NCBI RefSeq assembly: GCF_030466405.1
Contig: NZ_JAGGJF010000001.1
Location: 558,001-622,000 of the forward strand
Source: Pseudidiomarina terrestris
GTDB taxonomy: Bacteria; Pseudomonadota; Gammaproteobacteria; Enterobacterales; Alteromonadaceae
Direction of reading: 5' to 3'
DNA: 64,000 nt
The notes beneath the pieces were generated by a model that searched no databases, was not told where the DNA came from, and worked only from the letters and a program-made list of their open reading frames with translations. Positions 55,596 to 64,000 of this stretch are shown here, in pieces. How positions within the stretch are numbered: position 1 is the first letter of the stretch; each line of letters begins with the position of its first letter. A program made the position numbers and the translations under genes.

Positions 55596-56696
55596 ATGAA
55601 AATTACTGACATCAAATTCGCTATGCTCCGCGTACCGTTAAAAACACCATTTAAAACGGCGCTGCGTACGGTCGAATCGATAGAAGATATCGTCATTATG
55701 GTGCATACGGATACCGGTCACGTCGGCTATGGCGAAGCGCCAGCGACCGCCGTCATTACCGGTGACACCCATGGCTCGATCATCGAAGCTATCGATCGCA
55801 TCATGAAGCCGAAGCTGGTGGGTCAGGACGTCTCTGATCTGAACCACCTTATCGGTATTATTCAAAACGGTATCATCCGCAACTACAGTGCTAAAGCTGC
55901 TGTGGAAATGGCGGTTTATGATCTGTGGGGACAACTTTACGACGCCCCGCTTTACAAAATGCTTGGTGGCGGCGTGCCGACCATATCGACGGACATCACC
56001 ATCAGCGTCGATTATATTGACAAAATGGTGGCCGACTCACTCGAAGCCATCGACCGCGGTTTTGAAACCCTGAAAATCAAAGTTGGTAAAGATATCGGCG
56101 TGGATATTGAGCGAGTTAAAGCTATCTACGCGGCGGTGGAGGGCAAAGCCCTGCTGCGCCTTGACGCCAATCAGGGGTGGACGCCAAAAGAAGCCGTCTA
56201 TGCGCTGCATAAACTCGAAGGTGCCGGTGTGCGTCTGGAGCTGGTGGAGCAGCCGGTAAAAGCCCGCGACATCGATGGCATGAAGTACATCACCGAACGC
56301 GTGCATACGCCGGTCATGGCCGATGAGAGCAGCTTTGGCCCACGGGAAGTGATCGAGCTGATTAAGATGCGCGCCGCCGACATCATTAACATCAAGCTGA
56401 TGAAGACCGGCGGTATCTCCAACGCAATTAAAATCGCAGATATCTGTTCGGTGTACGATATGCAGTGCATGATCGGCTGTATGCTGGAGTCCAGCATCAG
56501 TGTCTCAGCCGCGGTGCATCTGGCGGTGGCAAAGTCCAACGTGATTACTAAGATAGACCTGGATGGTCCGTCGCTGTGTGCCTTTGATCCCGTTGAAGGT
56601 AGCGTCCGCTTTAACGATGCGGAGATTTCAATTAATGATTCACCGGGGCTCGGTATTAAGTCCGTGGCCGGACTGGAAGAAATTAAGCCGCGTTAA
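55596..56696 (+). CDS. Dipeptide epimerase, L-Ala-D/L-Glu type (enolase superfamily)
   Basis: 366 residues. All muconate-lactonising subgroup residues are there: K160-x-K162, metal ligands D190, E218 and D243, and K267 in NIKLMKTGG. The positions almost coincide with Bacillus YkfB (366 residues). Enzymes of this type epimerise L-Ala-D-Glu to L-Ala-L-Glu so that ordinary peptidases can finish it. Specificity between Ala-Glu and other dipeptides cannot be settled from motifs alone. It closes the plus-strand run. Confidence 0.9.
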   Translation: MKITDIKFAMLRVPLKTPFKTALRTVESIEDIVIMVHTDTGHVGYGEAPATAVITGDTHGSIIEAIDRIMKPKLVGQDVSDLNHLIGIIQNGIIRNYSAKAAVEMAVYDLWGQLYDAPLYKMLGGGVPTISTDITISVDYIDKMVADSLEAIDRGFETLKIKVGKDIGVDIERVKAIYAAVEGKALLRLDANQGWTPKEAVYALHKLEGAGVRLELVEQPVKARDIDGMKYITERVHTPVMADESSFGPREVIELIKMRAADIINIKLMKTGGISNAIKIADICSVYDMQCMIGCMLESSISVSAAVHLAVAKSNVITKIDLDGPSLCAFDPVEGSVRFNDAEISINDSPGLGIKSVAGLEEIKPR

Positions 56697-56712
56697 ACTG
56701 CGCGACGTTGAG

Positions 56713-57147
56713 CTAATCGAGGATGGGTGCAAACCACATCTGCAGCAGACCTAAAAGCAGGGCATAACGCCCTGCTTTACTGATCCAGACAATCACTAAG
56801 AACTCCCAAAAACGCAATCTCAGCATACCTGCAATAAAGGTTAGTGCGTCGCCAATGAACGGCGCCCAGGCCAGCAACAACGACCACTTACCGTAGCGCT
56901 CAAACCACCAATGCCCGCGTTCTAACGACTTTCCTTTAAAGGGAAACCAGCGACGGTGCTGGTACTGCAACAGAAAACGCCCTAAGACATAGTTCACGAC
57001 ACTCCCCAGGGTATTGCCAAGAGAAGCACTCAACCAGATCAACCAGACGTTGTAGCCCATTTGCTGGGCGCTGACCACCAGCACTTCAGACTGTGCTGGT
57101 AGCAGCGTCGCCGCCAGGAAGGCGACCAGAAACAGGCTAAGGTACAC
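56713..57147 (-). CDS. YqaA-type SNARE-associated (DedA-like) membrane protein
   Basis: 144 residues with about four hydrophobic segments and the SASLGNTLGSVVNYVLGRF motif of the YqaA branch of the DedA/SNARE-associated superfamily. DedA proteins are lipid or undecaprenyl-phosphate transporters; YqaA itself is untested. It ends the minus-strand pair with the S9 peptidase, whose stop is 3 bases upstream of its start. Confidence 0.85.
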   Translation of the reverse strand: MYLSLFLVAFLAATLLPAQSEVLVVSAQQMGYNVWLIWLSASLGNTLGSVVNYVLGRFLLQYQHRRWFPFKGKSLERGHWWFERYGKWSLLLAWAPFIGDALTFIAGMLRLRFWEFLVIVWISKAGRYALLLGLLQMWFAPILD

Positions 57148-57149
57148 GC

Positions 57150-59228
57150 TTACTCTTTATGGTAGCGTTTGAACCAGGCCAGAGCATGCTCAACTTTCGC
57201 CACGATCCGCGACGGCTTAGCGGTGACCCCATGATAGGCATCTGGCACGCGGACCATGACCGTGTCGACATTGCGCAACTGCAGCGCCTGGTAAAATTGC
57301 TCAGTTTCCGCCATCGGTGTACGGCGGTCCAACTCACCGGTGAACAATAACGTTGGCGTTTTCACGTTACCGACCAACGAAAGTGGTGAGCGTTTCCAGT
57401 AGTGCGCTAAATCTTCCCACGGCATTGCCGGGAACTGGTTCTGGATCTGGCCTACCGAACTGTCTGCCGTCAGCGTCTTGCTGACCCAGTTGATCACCGG
57501 GTTAGTCGCGGCGGCTGCATTAAACCGATCCGTCAGGCCCACCGCATAAGCGGTAGCGATACCACCGGCAGAACCACCGGCAATATAGAGGTTGTTGGCA
57601 TCGGTAATACCCATGTCAATCAGCTTATCAAGACCGGACATATGGTCGGCGAAATCCCGCTCTGAGGAATAAAAGCCATCCAGCAAGTTGGCGAACTCCT
57701 TCCCGTAAGAGGTGCTGCCCCGGTAGTTGACGTAAAGCACAACATAGCCTTCCGCTGCGTAGCGCTGATGCTCGATACCAAACACCGGCCCATAAGACGC
57801 ATGCGGGCCACCGTGAATTTCAACGATAGTCGGGTAGGACTTACCGGCTTCATAGCTTGGCGGCAAAATATACCAACCCTGGATTTCGGTACCGTCGAAA
57901 GACGATTCATAAGTAATTTCACGAACTTCGCCAAGCTCGCGATAGCCAAGCACGTCACTGTTAAGATCCGTGTACTGATGCGTAGCACCGTCCACATTTA
58001 CCGCAACATTGGCAAGGTCATAAGCACTGGCATGGGTATAGGCAACCGCGCCCGTTGCCGGGGCAACTGAATACATACCACTGGTGTAAGGTCGGCTGAC
58101 GTAGGTACCACCAAGACTGCTGACACGATCCTTCATTTCACCGTTGAGGTTCACTTCAGCGACCTTGGTTAAACCACGATCCGTGTACTGAACGGTCAAG
58201 CGCTGATTATCAATCCACAGCGGTTGCTCCAGTGAACGGTCGAGATCGGTTTTGACTTCACTCAGGGCACCACTTTCCATATTTAAACGATGCAAGGTGG
58301 CATTGCGATAAGGAACCGGCGCATTGTCGCCGTGCAAGAACGCCAGCTGCTCGCCGTTCGGAGACAGGCTTGCACTGTATTCATCACCGGGCAGATCCGT
58401 CAGTTGCTCCAGGCTGTTATCGGCAAGTGTTACGGCCCACAGATCGCTTTCGCGGGTCTGGTATTCCCAGTCTTTGGTACGGTTGCCAGAGAACACAATC
58501 CGTTGATCATCCTCAGCCCAGACCAGCGGCCCACGATGTTGGAAAGGCCCATCGGTGATCTGGCGCGCGCTGCCGCCATGACTTGGCACGACAAAGACCT
58601 GATTGTAGGCTGACTTCACTACCCCACGGCCATCACGCTGATAAAGGGTGCGTTCTACAATAAGCGGAGTTTTTCCCCACTTTGCTTTTTCCGGTTTACT
58701 CGGCGTGTGGACGCTCTTGGCAAAATCAGACTTCGGTTCTTCTACTGACATCATAAATGCCAGTTGCTCGCCATCACGGGACCACGCCATTTGACTCGGA
58801 CTATGCGCCACTTCAGTAACGGGCGCGACGCGCTGCTCTTCAACCCAGAACACATGGATCTGGTTGCGCCCGGAGCGATTCGAGGTAAACGCCAGACGCT
58901 TACCATCCGGCGACCAGGTCGGGTTGCCGTAGCTGTGCTGATCGGCAAATAGCGGCGTGTGCTGCCCGGTGCTGGTGTTGATGACCCAAAGCGCTTTGCG
59001 GGTGCCATCGGTCATGATGTCAAAGCTGTTACGGACGTATGCAATGTGGCGACCATCAGGAGAGATCTGCACATCATTGGCATACTCAAGAGCAAATACA
59101 TCCGCCGCTTGCAACGGCATTTTCAACTTCGGTGTGGGTTGCTCATCCTGTGCCATAGCAGGCGCCAGGAAAAGCGCCGAAGCAAGGCATAGGCTTACAG
59201 CTGTAGGTGTTAATTTTTGCATTGTCAT
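57150..59228 (-). CDS. Secreted S9 family prolyl oligopeptidase-like peptidase
   Basis: 692 residues with a signal peptide (about 1-26, APAMAQ). An N-terminal seven-bladed beta-propeller (TolB-like WSPDGKRLAFTS repeats) covers the active site; the C-terminal alpha/beta hydrolase has the nucleophile in GGSAGG, an Asp in GELDRRTP and a His in DAYHGV. S9 enzymes cut short peptides, often after Pro or as dipeptidyl or acylaminoacyl peptidases. Convergent with the epimerase operon, it could help process peptides imported or released there. Confidence 0.9.
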   Translation of the reverse strand: MTMQKLTPTAVSLCLASALFLAPAMAQDEQPTPKLKMPLQAADVFALEYANDVQISPDGRHIAYVRNSFDIMTDGTRKALWVINTSTGQHTPLFADQHSYGNPTWSPDGKRLAFTSNRSGRNQIHVFWVEEQRVAPVTEVAHSPSQMAWSRDGEQLAFMMSVEEPKSDFAKSVHTPSKPEKAKWGKTPLIVERTLYQRDGRGVVKSAYNQVFVVPSHGGSARQITDGPFQHRGPLVWAEDDQRIVFSGNRTKDWEYQTRESDLWAVTLADNSLEQLTDLPGDEYSASLSPNGEQLAFLHGDNAPVPYRNATLHRLNMESGALSEVKTDLDRSLEQPLWIDNQRLTVQYTDRGLTKVAEVNLNGEMKDRVSSLGGTYVSRPYTSGMYSVAPATGAVAYTHASAYDLANVAVNVDGATHQYTDLNSDVLGYRELGEVREITYESSFDGTEIQGWYILPPSYEAGKSYPTIVEIHGGPHASYGPVFGIEHQRYAAEGYVVLYVNYRGSTSYGKEFANLLDGFYSSERDFADHMSGLDKLIDMGITDANNLYIAGGSAGGIATAYAVGLTDRFNAAAATNPVINWVSKTLTADSSVGQIQNQFPAMPWEDLAHYWKRSPLSLVGNVKTPTLLFTGELDRRTPMAETEQFYQALQLRNVDTVMVRVPDAYHGVTAKPSRIVAKVEHALAWFKRYHKE

Positions 59229-59331
59229 TGGGCTTCTCGTTGGTCTGTGAGTTTTACTCTAGTACCAACGAGACTACCCAAAGGCAAGGGGGAATAGCAA
59301 CTTAACTAGACCAAACTCTCAGTTTTAGAGA

Positions 59332-59832
59332 TTAATCGTTGCCGCTTTTACGGGTCAGTTTATCAAGGTAGCCCATGGCAAAGGCCGAACCGACAAAGGT
59401 CAGGTGAATAAGCACGTACCATTTAATCTTATCGATACTAATATTTTCCGCATTCATGAACACTTTCAATAAGTGAATCGACGAGATGGCAACAATCGAG
59501 GCGGCGACTTTATTCTTTAAGCCCCCTGAATCAATCTTACCCAGCCAGGCCAGCTTTTCAGTGTCACCACTGATATTAAGCGTGGAAACGAAGTTTTCAT
59601 AACCGCTTAGCATCACCATCACCAGCAGACCGCCAACCAGCGCGATATCAATCAGCGTCAGGGTCAACAAAATCAAGTCGACTTCGGCCATGGTAAAAAT
59701 CAGTGGGATGGCGTGGAACAGCTCCTGAAAGAATTTCACTCCCAGCAGCATCACAGCGATACTCAGGCCAAGATAGATCGGCGCCAGCAACCATCGCAAG
59801 CTATACATTAAGTTTTCAACGATACGTTCCAT
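59332..59832 (-). CDS. UPF0114/TIGR00645 family membrane protein (YqhA-like)
   Basis: 166 residues with helices near 12-32, 58-78 and 108-128 and the signatures [18 protein letters not shown] and [20 protein letters not shown]. The family is broadly conserved without known function. Single gene; upstream lies the regulatory gap of cydAB, transcribed away from it. Confidence 0.9.
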   Translation of the reverse strand: MERIVENLMYSLRWLLAPIYLGLSIAVMLLGVKFFQELFHAIPLIFTMAEVDLILLTLTLIDIALVGGLLVMVMLSGYENFVSTLNISGDTEKLAWLGKIDSGGLKNKVAASIVAISSIHLLKVFMNAENISIDKIKWYVLIHLTFVGSAFAMGYLDKLTRKSGND

Positions 59833-59895
59833 GATGGGTCCTGTCTGTCATCTTCAGTCTGCAAGTTTAACGCGGGCAAGCAGGACTTGCCATAC

Positions 59896-59909
59896 TTGAG
59901 GTAGGTCAA
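59896..59909. promoter_or_regulatory. Predicted FNR/Anr-type site upstream of cydAB
   Basis: TTGA-GGTAGG-TCAA has the two outer half-sites of the FNR/CRP-fold consensus TTGAT-N4-ATCAA with correct six-base spacing; the inner T and A are not conserved. Its centre lies about 107 bases before the cydA start codon. Confidence 0.5.
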
Positions 59910-60009
59910 TCGATAAATAATCGTCTTACAAAATTCATGGTTTTAGCCTGTCAATTCCTCTGAGACTACCTACAATTAAGTAGATCCTAAAATAACTGGA
60001 GAGTCTGGC

Positions 60010-61413
60010 ATGATTGAAAGTCTTTTCTCCGATGCGGATGCACTCCTGTTGGCGCGTATTCAGTTCGCGTTCACTGTTGCTTTTCACATCATTTTCCCAG
60101 CGTTTACCATTGGTATCGCCAGCTACTTAGCGGTGCTTGAAGGGTTGTTTTTAAAGACTCGTAACCCCGTTTACCAGAAGCTGTTCCGTTTCTGGCTGAA
60201 AATATTTGCCGTTGCATTTGGTATGGGCGTGGTCTCTGGCATCGTTATGAGCTATCAGTTTGGTACCAACTGGGCTGTATTCTCAGACAAGGCCGGCCCG
60301 GTGATTGGCCCGCTAATGGGTTACGAAGTACTGACTGCATTCTTCCTTGAAGCAGGCTTCCTCGGTGTCATGCTGTTTGGTATGAACCGTGTGGGCGAGC
60401 GCTTACACTACTTCGCCACCCTTATGGTGGCGATTGGTACTGCCATCAGTGCCTTCTGGATACTCTCCGTCAACAGCTGGATGCAAACCCCCGCAGGCTT
60501 TGCCATGAATGATGTGGGTCAGTACGTCGTCGAAGACTGGCTGACGGTCATCTTCAATCCCAGCTTTCCCTATCGCCTTGCCCACATGCTGCTGGCAGCC
60601 TACCTGACAACCGCCTTTGTGGTGGGTGGTGTTGGTGCCTGGCACCTCTTGCGTGACCGCAGTAATGCTGCCGCGCGCAAAATGTTTTCCATGGCCATGT
60701 GGATGGCACTGCTGGTGGCTCCGCTACAGGTTTTCGTTGGTGATTTACACGGCTTAAATACTCAAGAACATCAACCGGCCAAGGTGGCGGCGATGGAAGG
60801 CCATTTCCAATCGGAAGCACGCGCCCCGCTGTATTTATTTGGCCTGCCGAACGAGGAGACCGCCGAGGTGGATTACGCACTTAAGATTCCCGGACTCGCC
60901 AGCGTCATCCTCAAGCACGATATCAATGCCGAAGTCACCGGCCTGGACGCCTTTCCGCGCGACGAATGGCCGCCGGTCACGATAGTGTTCTGGGCCTTTC
61001 GGATCATGGTCGGACTAGGCCTGCTTATGGTGGTGATTGGCCTCTGGGCTGGCATTCAGCGCGCCCGCGGTAAACTCTATCAAAGTTCATGGCTGCATAA
61101 ATCGGCTCTGCTGATGGCGCCATCGGGTTTTGTTGCGGTCATCGCCGGCTGGATTGTCACAGAGGTTGGCCGCCAACCCTGGGTTATTTATGGCTTGTTG
61201 CGCACCAGTGATGCGGCGTCGCCAATTGCCGCCGAAGGCGTGGGCGGCAGCTTACTGGCCTTTATCGTTGTGTATTTTCTGGTGTTCGGTGCAGGTACTG
61301 TGTACATCCTCAGGAAAATGGCAAGCGACCCTGAGCAGGTTCACATTCCCGACTACGCCAAGCCTAAAGCGGCGGGTATGGCGGCTGAACGACTCATGCA
61401 CGAGGAGGACTAA
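60010..61413 (+). CDS. cydA: Cytochrome bd-type quinol oxidase subunit I (short Q-loop, CIO type)
   Basis: 467 residues with about nine helices. LARIQFAFTVAFHIIFPAF at the start carries a haem-ligand His, and SYQFGTNW, EVLTAFFLEAGFLG and GREPWVIYG-like GRQPWVIYG are family marks. It is some 55 residues shorter than Escherichia coli CydA, missing the long Q-loop insertion, so it belongs to the cyanide-insensitive/short-loop type (cioA). It oxidises quinol and reduces O2 without proton pumping. AGGA-like site (TGGAGAG) upstream. Confidence 0.93.
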   Translation: MIESLFSDADALLLARIQFAFTVAFHIIFPAFTIGIASYLAVLEGLFLKTRNPVYQKLFRFWLKIFAVAFGMGVVSGIVMSYQFGTNWAVFSDKAGPVIGPLMGYEVLTAFFLEAGFLGVMLFGMNRVGERLHYFATLMVAIGTAISAFWILSVNSWMQTPAGFAMNDVGQYVVEDWLTVIFNPSFPYRLAHMLLAAYLTTAFVVGGVGAWHLLRDRSNAAARKMFSMAMWMALLVAPLQVFVGDLHGLNTQEHQPAKVAAMEGHFQSEARAPLYLFGLPNEETAEVDYALKIPGLASVILKHDINAEVTGLDAFPRDEWPPVTIVFWAFRIMVGLGLLMVVIGLWAGIQRARGKLYQSSWLHKSALLMAPSGFVAVIAGWIVTEVGRQPWVIYGLLRTSDAASPIAAEGVGGSLLAFIVVYFLVFGAGTVYILRKMASDPEQVHIPDYAKPKAAGMAAERLMHEED

Positions 61414-61415
61414 CC

Positions 61416-62417
61416 ATGGATTATGCACTCATTTGGGCAATTCTTATCGCGGTGGCGGTATTTGCCTACGTCGCTCTCGATGGTTTTGATCTTGGCGTGG
61501 CGATGCTTTTCCCCTGGTTTAAAAAGGAAGAAGATCGCGACATCATGATGAACACAGTGGCGCCGGTCTGGGATGGCAATGAAACCTGGCTGGTGCTCGG
61601 TGGCGGCGGCTTGCTGGCGGTGTTCCCGCTGGCTTATGCGGTGCTCATGCCAGCCCTGTACATGCCAGTCATTGCCATGTTGCTGGGCTTGATCTTCCGT
61701 GGCGTCGCCTTTGAATACCGCTTTAAGACCAAAACCAGCAAGCATCTGTGGGATCTGTCTTTTATTCTGGGCTCACTGGTTGCCGCCCTTAGCCAGGGCA
61801 TTATGCTGGGTGCCATGTTGCAGGGTATTAAAGTCGTTGACCGCTCCTATGCCGGTGGCTGGTTTGACTGGCTAAGCTGGTTTTCAGTGTTCTGCGGCGT
61901 TGCGGTGGTCATCGGTTATGCCCTGCTCGGCTCCACCTGGCTGGTCATGAAAACTGAGGGCCAGCTGCAACAGAAAAGCTATCAATTAGCTTTTCGCTTC
62001 GCGCTGGGTTTAGTCGCCTGTATTGCCTTCGTCAGTCTATATCTGCCATGGCGCGACGCGGCTATCGCCGATCGCTGGTTCAGCTTCCCTGCCTCCCTCT
62101 GGTTATGGATATTGCCGGTGGTGTTGGGGTTGGTAACCTTTGGCCTTTTGCGCGCCTTGAAAAAAGAGCGGCATGTCAGCCCTTACCTCTGGTCGCTTGG
62201 CCTTTTTCTGGTGGCGTTTCTCGGGTTCGCCGTCAGTATCTTCCCTTATCTGGTGCCGCGTGCAATTACCTTATGGGAGGCCGCCGCGCCCGACAATAGT
62301 TTAATATTCCTGCTGGTCGGTGCTGTCATCCTGTTGCCCATTATCTTTGCGTACACTGGCTACACCTATTGGGTCTTTCGTGGCAAAACCCGCGCTGATG
62401 CAGGGTATCACGACTGA
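61416..62417 (+). CDS. cydB: Cytochrome bd-type quinol oxidase subunit II
   Basis: 333 residues starting MDYALIWAILIAVAVFAYVALDGFDLG, the CydB signature, with about eight helices. GNETWLVLGGG and FPYLVP are also typical. It starts 2 bases after cydA, and its stop overlaps the start of a 35-residue gene as TGATG. CydB forms the oxidase heterodimer with CydA. Confidence 0.95.
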   Translation: MDYALIWAILIAVAVFAYVALDGFDLGVAMLFPWFKKEEDRDIMMNTVAPVWDGNETWLVLGGGGLLAVFPLAYAVLMPALYMPVIAMLLGLIFRGVAFEYRFKTKTSKHLWDLSFILGSLVAALSQGIMLGAMLQGIKVVDRSYAGGWFDWLSWFSVFCGVAVVIGYALLGSTWLVMKTEGQLQQKSYQLAFRFALGLVACIAFVSLYLPWRDAAIADRWFSFPASLWLWILPVVLGLVTFGLLRALKKERHVSPYLWSLGLFLVAFLGFAVSIFPYLVPRAITLWEAAAPDNSLIFLLVGAVILLPIIFAYTGYTYWVFRGKTRADAGYHD

Positions 62418-62524
62418 TGCAAAGGCAAAGCTGGCAACGCCTGGGCTGGTTCATACTGCTGTGGTGCCTCGGCGTGGTCGCCGTCACCGCGGTTGGACTG
62501 CTGATCCGATGGGCGCTGCTCTAA
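62417..62524 (+). CDS. DUF2474/CydX-like small oxidase subunit
   Basis: 35 residues: a basic Gln/Arg start (MQRQSWQRLGWF), one membrane helix and a short tail IRWALL. The RLGWFxLLW pattern is that of DUF2474, a family of single-helix proteins encoded after short-loop cydAB, comparable to CydX of Escherichia coli which stabilises the oxidase haems. The ATG overlaps the cydB stop (TGATG), which strongly supports expression. Its stop overlaps the convergent pheA by 4 bases. Confidence 0.85.
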   Translation: MQRQSWQRLGWFILLWCLGVVAVTAVGLLIRWALL

Positions 62525-63354
62525 GCGGCGCCCGCATCCGGATAACTGCCCAACACCATAACTTTATTGCGCAGCTGGATCAGGGTCAGCGCTGCGCGAA
62601 TGGCACTGTCGTCGCGATGCCCTTCACATTCAATATAGAAGTGGTACTGGCCAAACTTCTGCCCAGTAGGCCGTGAAACAAGTGAGGTCAGGTTCACCCG
62701 ATAGGCCGCGAAGACCTGCAAATGTTCCACCAGAAGACCCGGATGATCGGTATCGTCAATAATTAATAATGAGGTTTTGTAGGTCACCTGCGGCTGCCGC
62801 AAGCTCTCCTGCAGTCCCGGCATGCGTACGGCAACAAAACGGGTTTCATTATGGGCGTAGTCGGTAATGTCATGTTCAACATGGACAAAGCTATGTTCGC
62901 CCAGACAATGCTCCGGCACCACTGCCGCAGCCGGTTCACGGCTTTGCTCCAGCAACTGTAAGGATTCGCTGTTACTGGCGGTATTCATAATGGGTACGTT
63001 GTAACGACTCAGACACTCGCTGCACTGACCCTGCGCAACAAACTGGGCGTAAATTTTGGTGGGCATATCGTGATTGGCGACGAGGGAAAAGCGCACCGGA
63101 ATACTCAGCTCATCGATGATCTCCAGCGGCCGCTTAACGAAGGTATCAATCACCGGCGACACCATCCCCTCCACGATATTTTCAATCGGCACCACCGCAA
63201 TATCCGCTTCATCAGGCAGCGCCTTTAGCACCCGGCCCAGGGCAGGATAGTACTGCAGAGTGTAGTTGGGTAACTGCTGCGCATACTCAAGGGCTGCCAG
63301 TTCCGAAAAAGTACCTGTGGGGCCAAGGGTTGCGATTCGTGTTGCGGTTTTCAT
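62521..63354 (-). CDS. pheA: Prephenate dehydratase (monofunctional, with ACT domain)
   Basis: 277 residues. LGPTGTFSELAALEY opens the periplasmic-binding-like catalytic domain; the NETRF stretch (about 168-172) contains the catalytic Thr of the TRF motif. The C-terminal ACT domain (SLLIIDDTDHPGLLVEHLQVF, cut here to landmarks; ESRP-like region reads VSRPTG) normally binds Phe for feedback control. No chorismate mutase domain is fused, unlike enteric PheA. The enzyme makes phenylpyruvate. Confidence 0.9.
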   Translation of the reverse strand: MKTATRIATLGPTGTFSELAALEYAQQLPNYTLQYYPALGRVLKALPDEADIAVVPIENIVEGMVSPVIDTFVKRPLEIIDELSIPVRFSLVANHDMPTKIYAQFVAQGQCSECLSRYNVPIMNTASNSESLQLLEQSREPAAAVVPEHCLGEHSFVHVEHDITDYAHNETRFVAVRMPGLQESLRQPQVTYKTSLLIIDDTDHPGLLVEHLQVFAAYRVNLTSLVSRPTGQKFGQYHFYIECEGHRDDSAIRAALTLIQLRNKVMVLGSYPDAGAA

Positions 63355-63498
63355 AGTGAGCGGTGTCCTCCTGATTTCACTTGTTAAGGTAAACAGGAAT
63401 GGCCACCTTTACTAGTGCTTCGTGGCAAAAGCATGAATAATTGGTGACCAGCGGTTTATGTAATATGCTGAACGAAACCACTTAGGTAAGGACCCATC

Positions 63499-64000
63499 AT
63501 GTTGCGCATGTACAAAACGTTACTGCTTAGCTTTAGTCTGTTGCTGTTGGGCTGTTCCCAAGCGGCTGATGTCGCCCAGTCACAGCCGGCGAATGGACAG
63601 TCGTCAGTGCCTCCAGATACGCTCGTGACCAATGTGCAGGCGGTGATCTGGCAGGAACAACAGGCACAACTCCTGCGCAACGCCAGTATTGCGATTAAAG
63701 ACGGTGTCATTGTCGATGTCACTAGCCAGCCCGACCCGATGTTGACCGGTGCCGCTACAGAGATAATTGATGGTAAGGGTGCCTATGCCCTCGCCGGCTT
63801 TACCGAAATGCATGGCCATGTACCTGCTGCAGTCAATTTTGGCGGTATGCCCGAAACGTACGCCGACGACATGTTGTTCCTGTACATTGCCAATGGCGTT
63901 ACCACGGTGCGCGGCATGTTGGGCTACACCCGGCAATTACAGCTAAAAAAAGATATCGCTTCCGGCCAACGCATCGGTCCTAACTTATTTCTCGCCGGAC
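63499..64000 (+). CDS. Amidohydrolase family lipoprotein, N-terminal part (3' end outside window)
   Basis: 167 codons are visible. The start ATG follows TAAGGA; a second ATG 9 bases on is possible. A lipobox ends LLLGC (Cys19). The mature part has TNVQAVIW and IKDGVIVDV strands, then AGFTEMHGHV in which H-G-H is the metal-binding HxH of amidohydrolases, and NGVTTVRGM. Such secreted imidazolonepropionase-like or dipeptidase-like enzymes are frequent in this kind of bacterium. The catalytic half lies past the window edge. Confidence 0.85.
   Translation, partial: MLRMYKTLLLSFSLLLLGCSQAADVAQSQPANGQSSVPPDTLVTNVQAVIWQEQQAQLLRNASIAIKDGVIVDVTSQPDPMLTGAATEIIDGKGAYALAGFTEMHGHVPAAVNFGGMPETYADDMLFLYIANGVTTVRGMLGYTRQLQLKKDIASGQRIGPNLFLAG

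Overview
The window is a 64 kb piece of a chromosome from a marine-type gammaproteobacterium. Gene content and protein style (rpoH-ftsXEY-rsmD, secB-gpsA, gpmI-envC-yibQ, rpmBG-mutM, radC, coaBC-slmA, and many secreted or lipoprotein peptidases) point to Alteromonadales, most likely the Idiomarina/Pseudidiomarina/Aliidiomarina group. That placement is inference from protein character and gene order, not from a search. Most of the window is tightly packed housekeeping sequence of moderate GC. No rRNA, tRNA, CRISPR array, prophage or complete insertion sequence was seen.

Layout. 0-9 kb: tail of a SCO-type copper chaperone, a secreted polysaccharide deacetylase, a MATE exporter, a four-repeat DUF4397 lipoprotein, nfuA, a large M14 peptidase, a ComF-like protein and bioH. 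9-25 kb: conserved core (mutM, rpmG/rpmB, radC, coaBC, slmA, gpsA, secB, gpmI, envC, yibQ-like, rpoH, ftsX/E/Y, rsmD). 25-32.7 kb: amino-acid enzymes, including a cystathionine beta-synthase-like/gamma-lyase-like pair that suggests reverse transsulfuration, a threonine/serine dehydratase, a threonine aldolase, and comM. 32.7-37.5 kb: a small AT-richer accessory island with secreted proteins of unknown function, a toxin-antitoxin operon whose toxin is cut off by an IS3-type transposase remnant, and an Rhs/YD-repeat fragment. 37.5-49 kb: fpr-like reductase, ubiK, rep, a GAF-GAF-GGDEF-EAL protein with a degenerate EAL domain, cytochrome c5, dinB, and a TonB receptor/PepSY pair behind a Fur-like box.

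49-59 kb is the most interesting region: a RpiR/SIS regulator divergent from a same-strand run of an NhaC-family transporter, a periplasmic serine hydrolase, alanine racemase, a lipoprotein NlpC/P60 endopeptidase and an L-Ala-D/L-Glu-type epimerase. I read this as a cell-wall-peptide scavenging operon, analogous in enzymes but not in architecture to Bacillus ykfABC. Two clean palindromes (49875-49889 and 54092-54108) sit at its two likely transcription entry points. A SNARE-associated membrane protein and an S9 peptidase lie next to it on the other strand.

59-64 kb: a UPF0114 membrane protein, a short-loop cydAB oxidase with a 35-residue DUF2474-type partner gene and an FNR-like box upstream, prephenate dehydratase, and the start of an amidohydrolase lipoprotein cut by the window edge.
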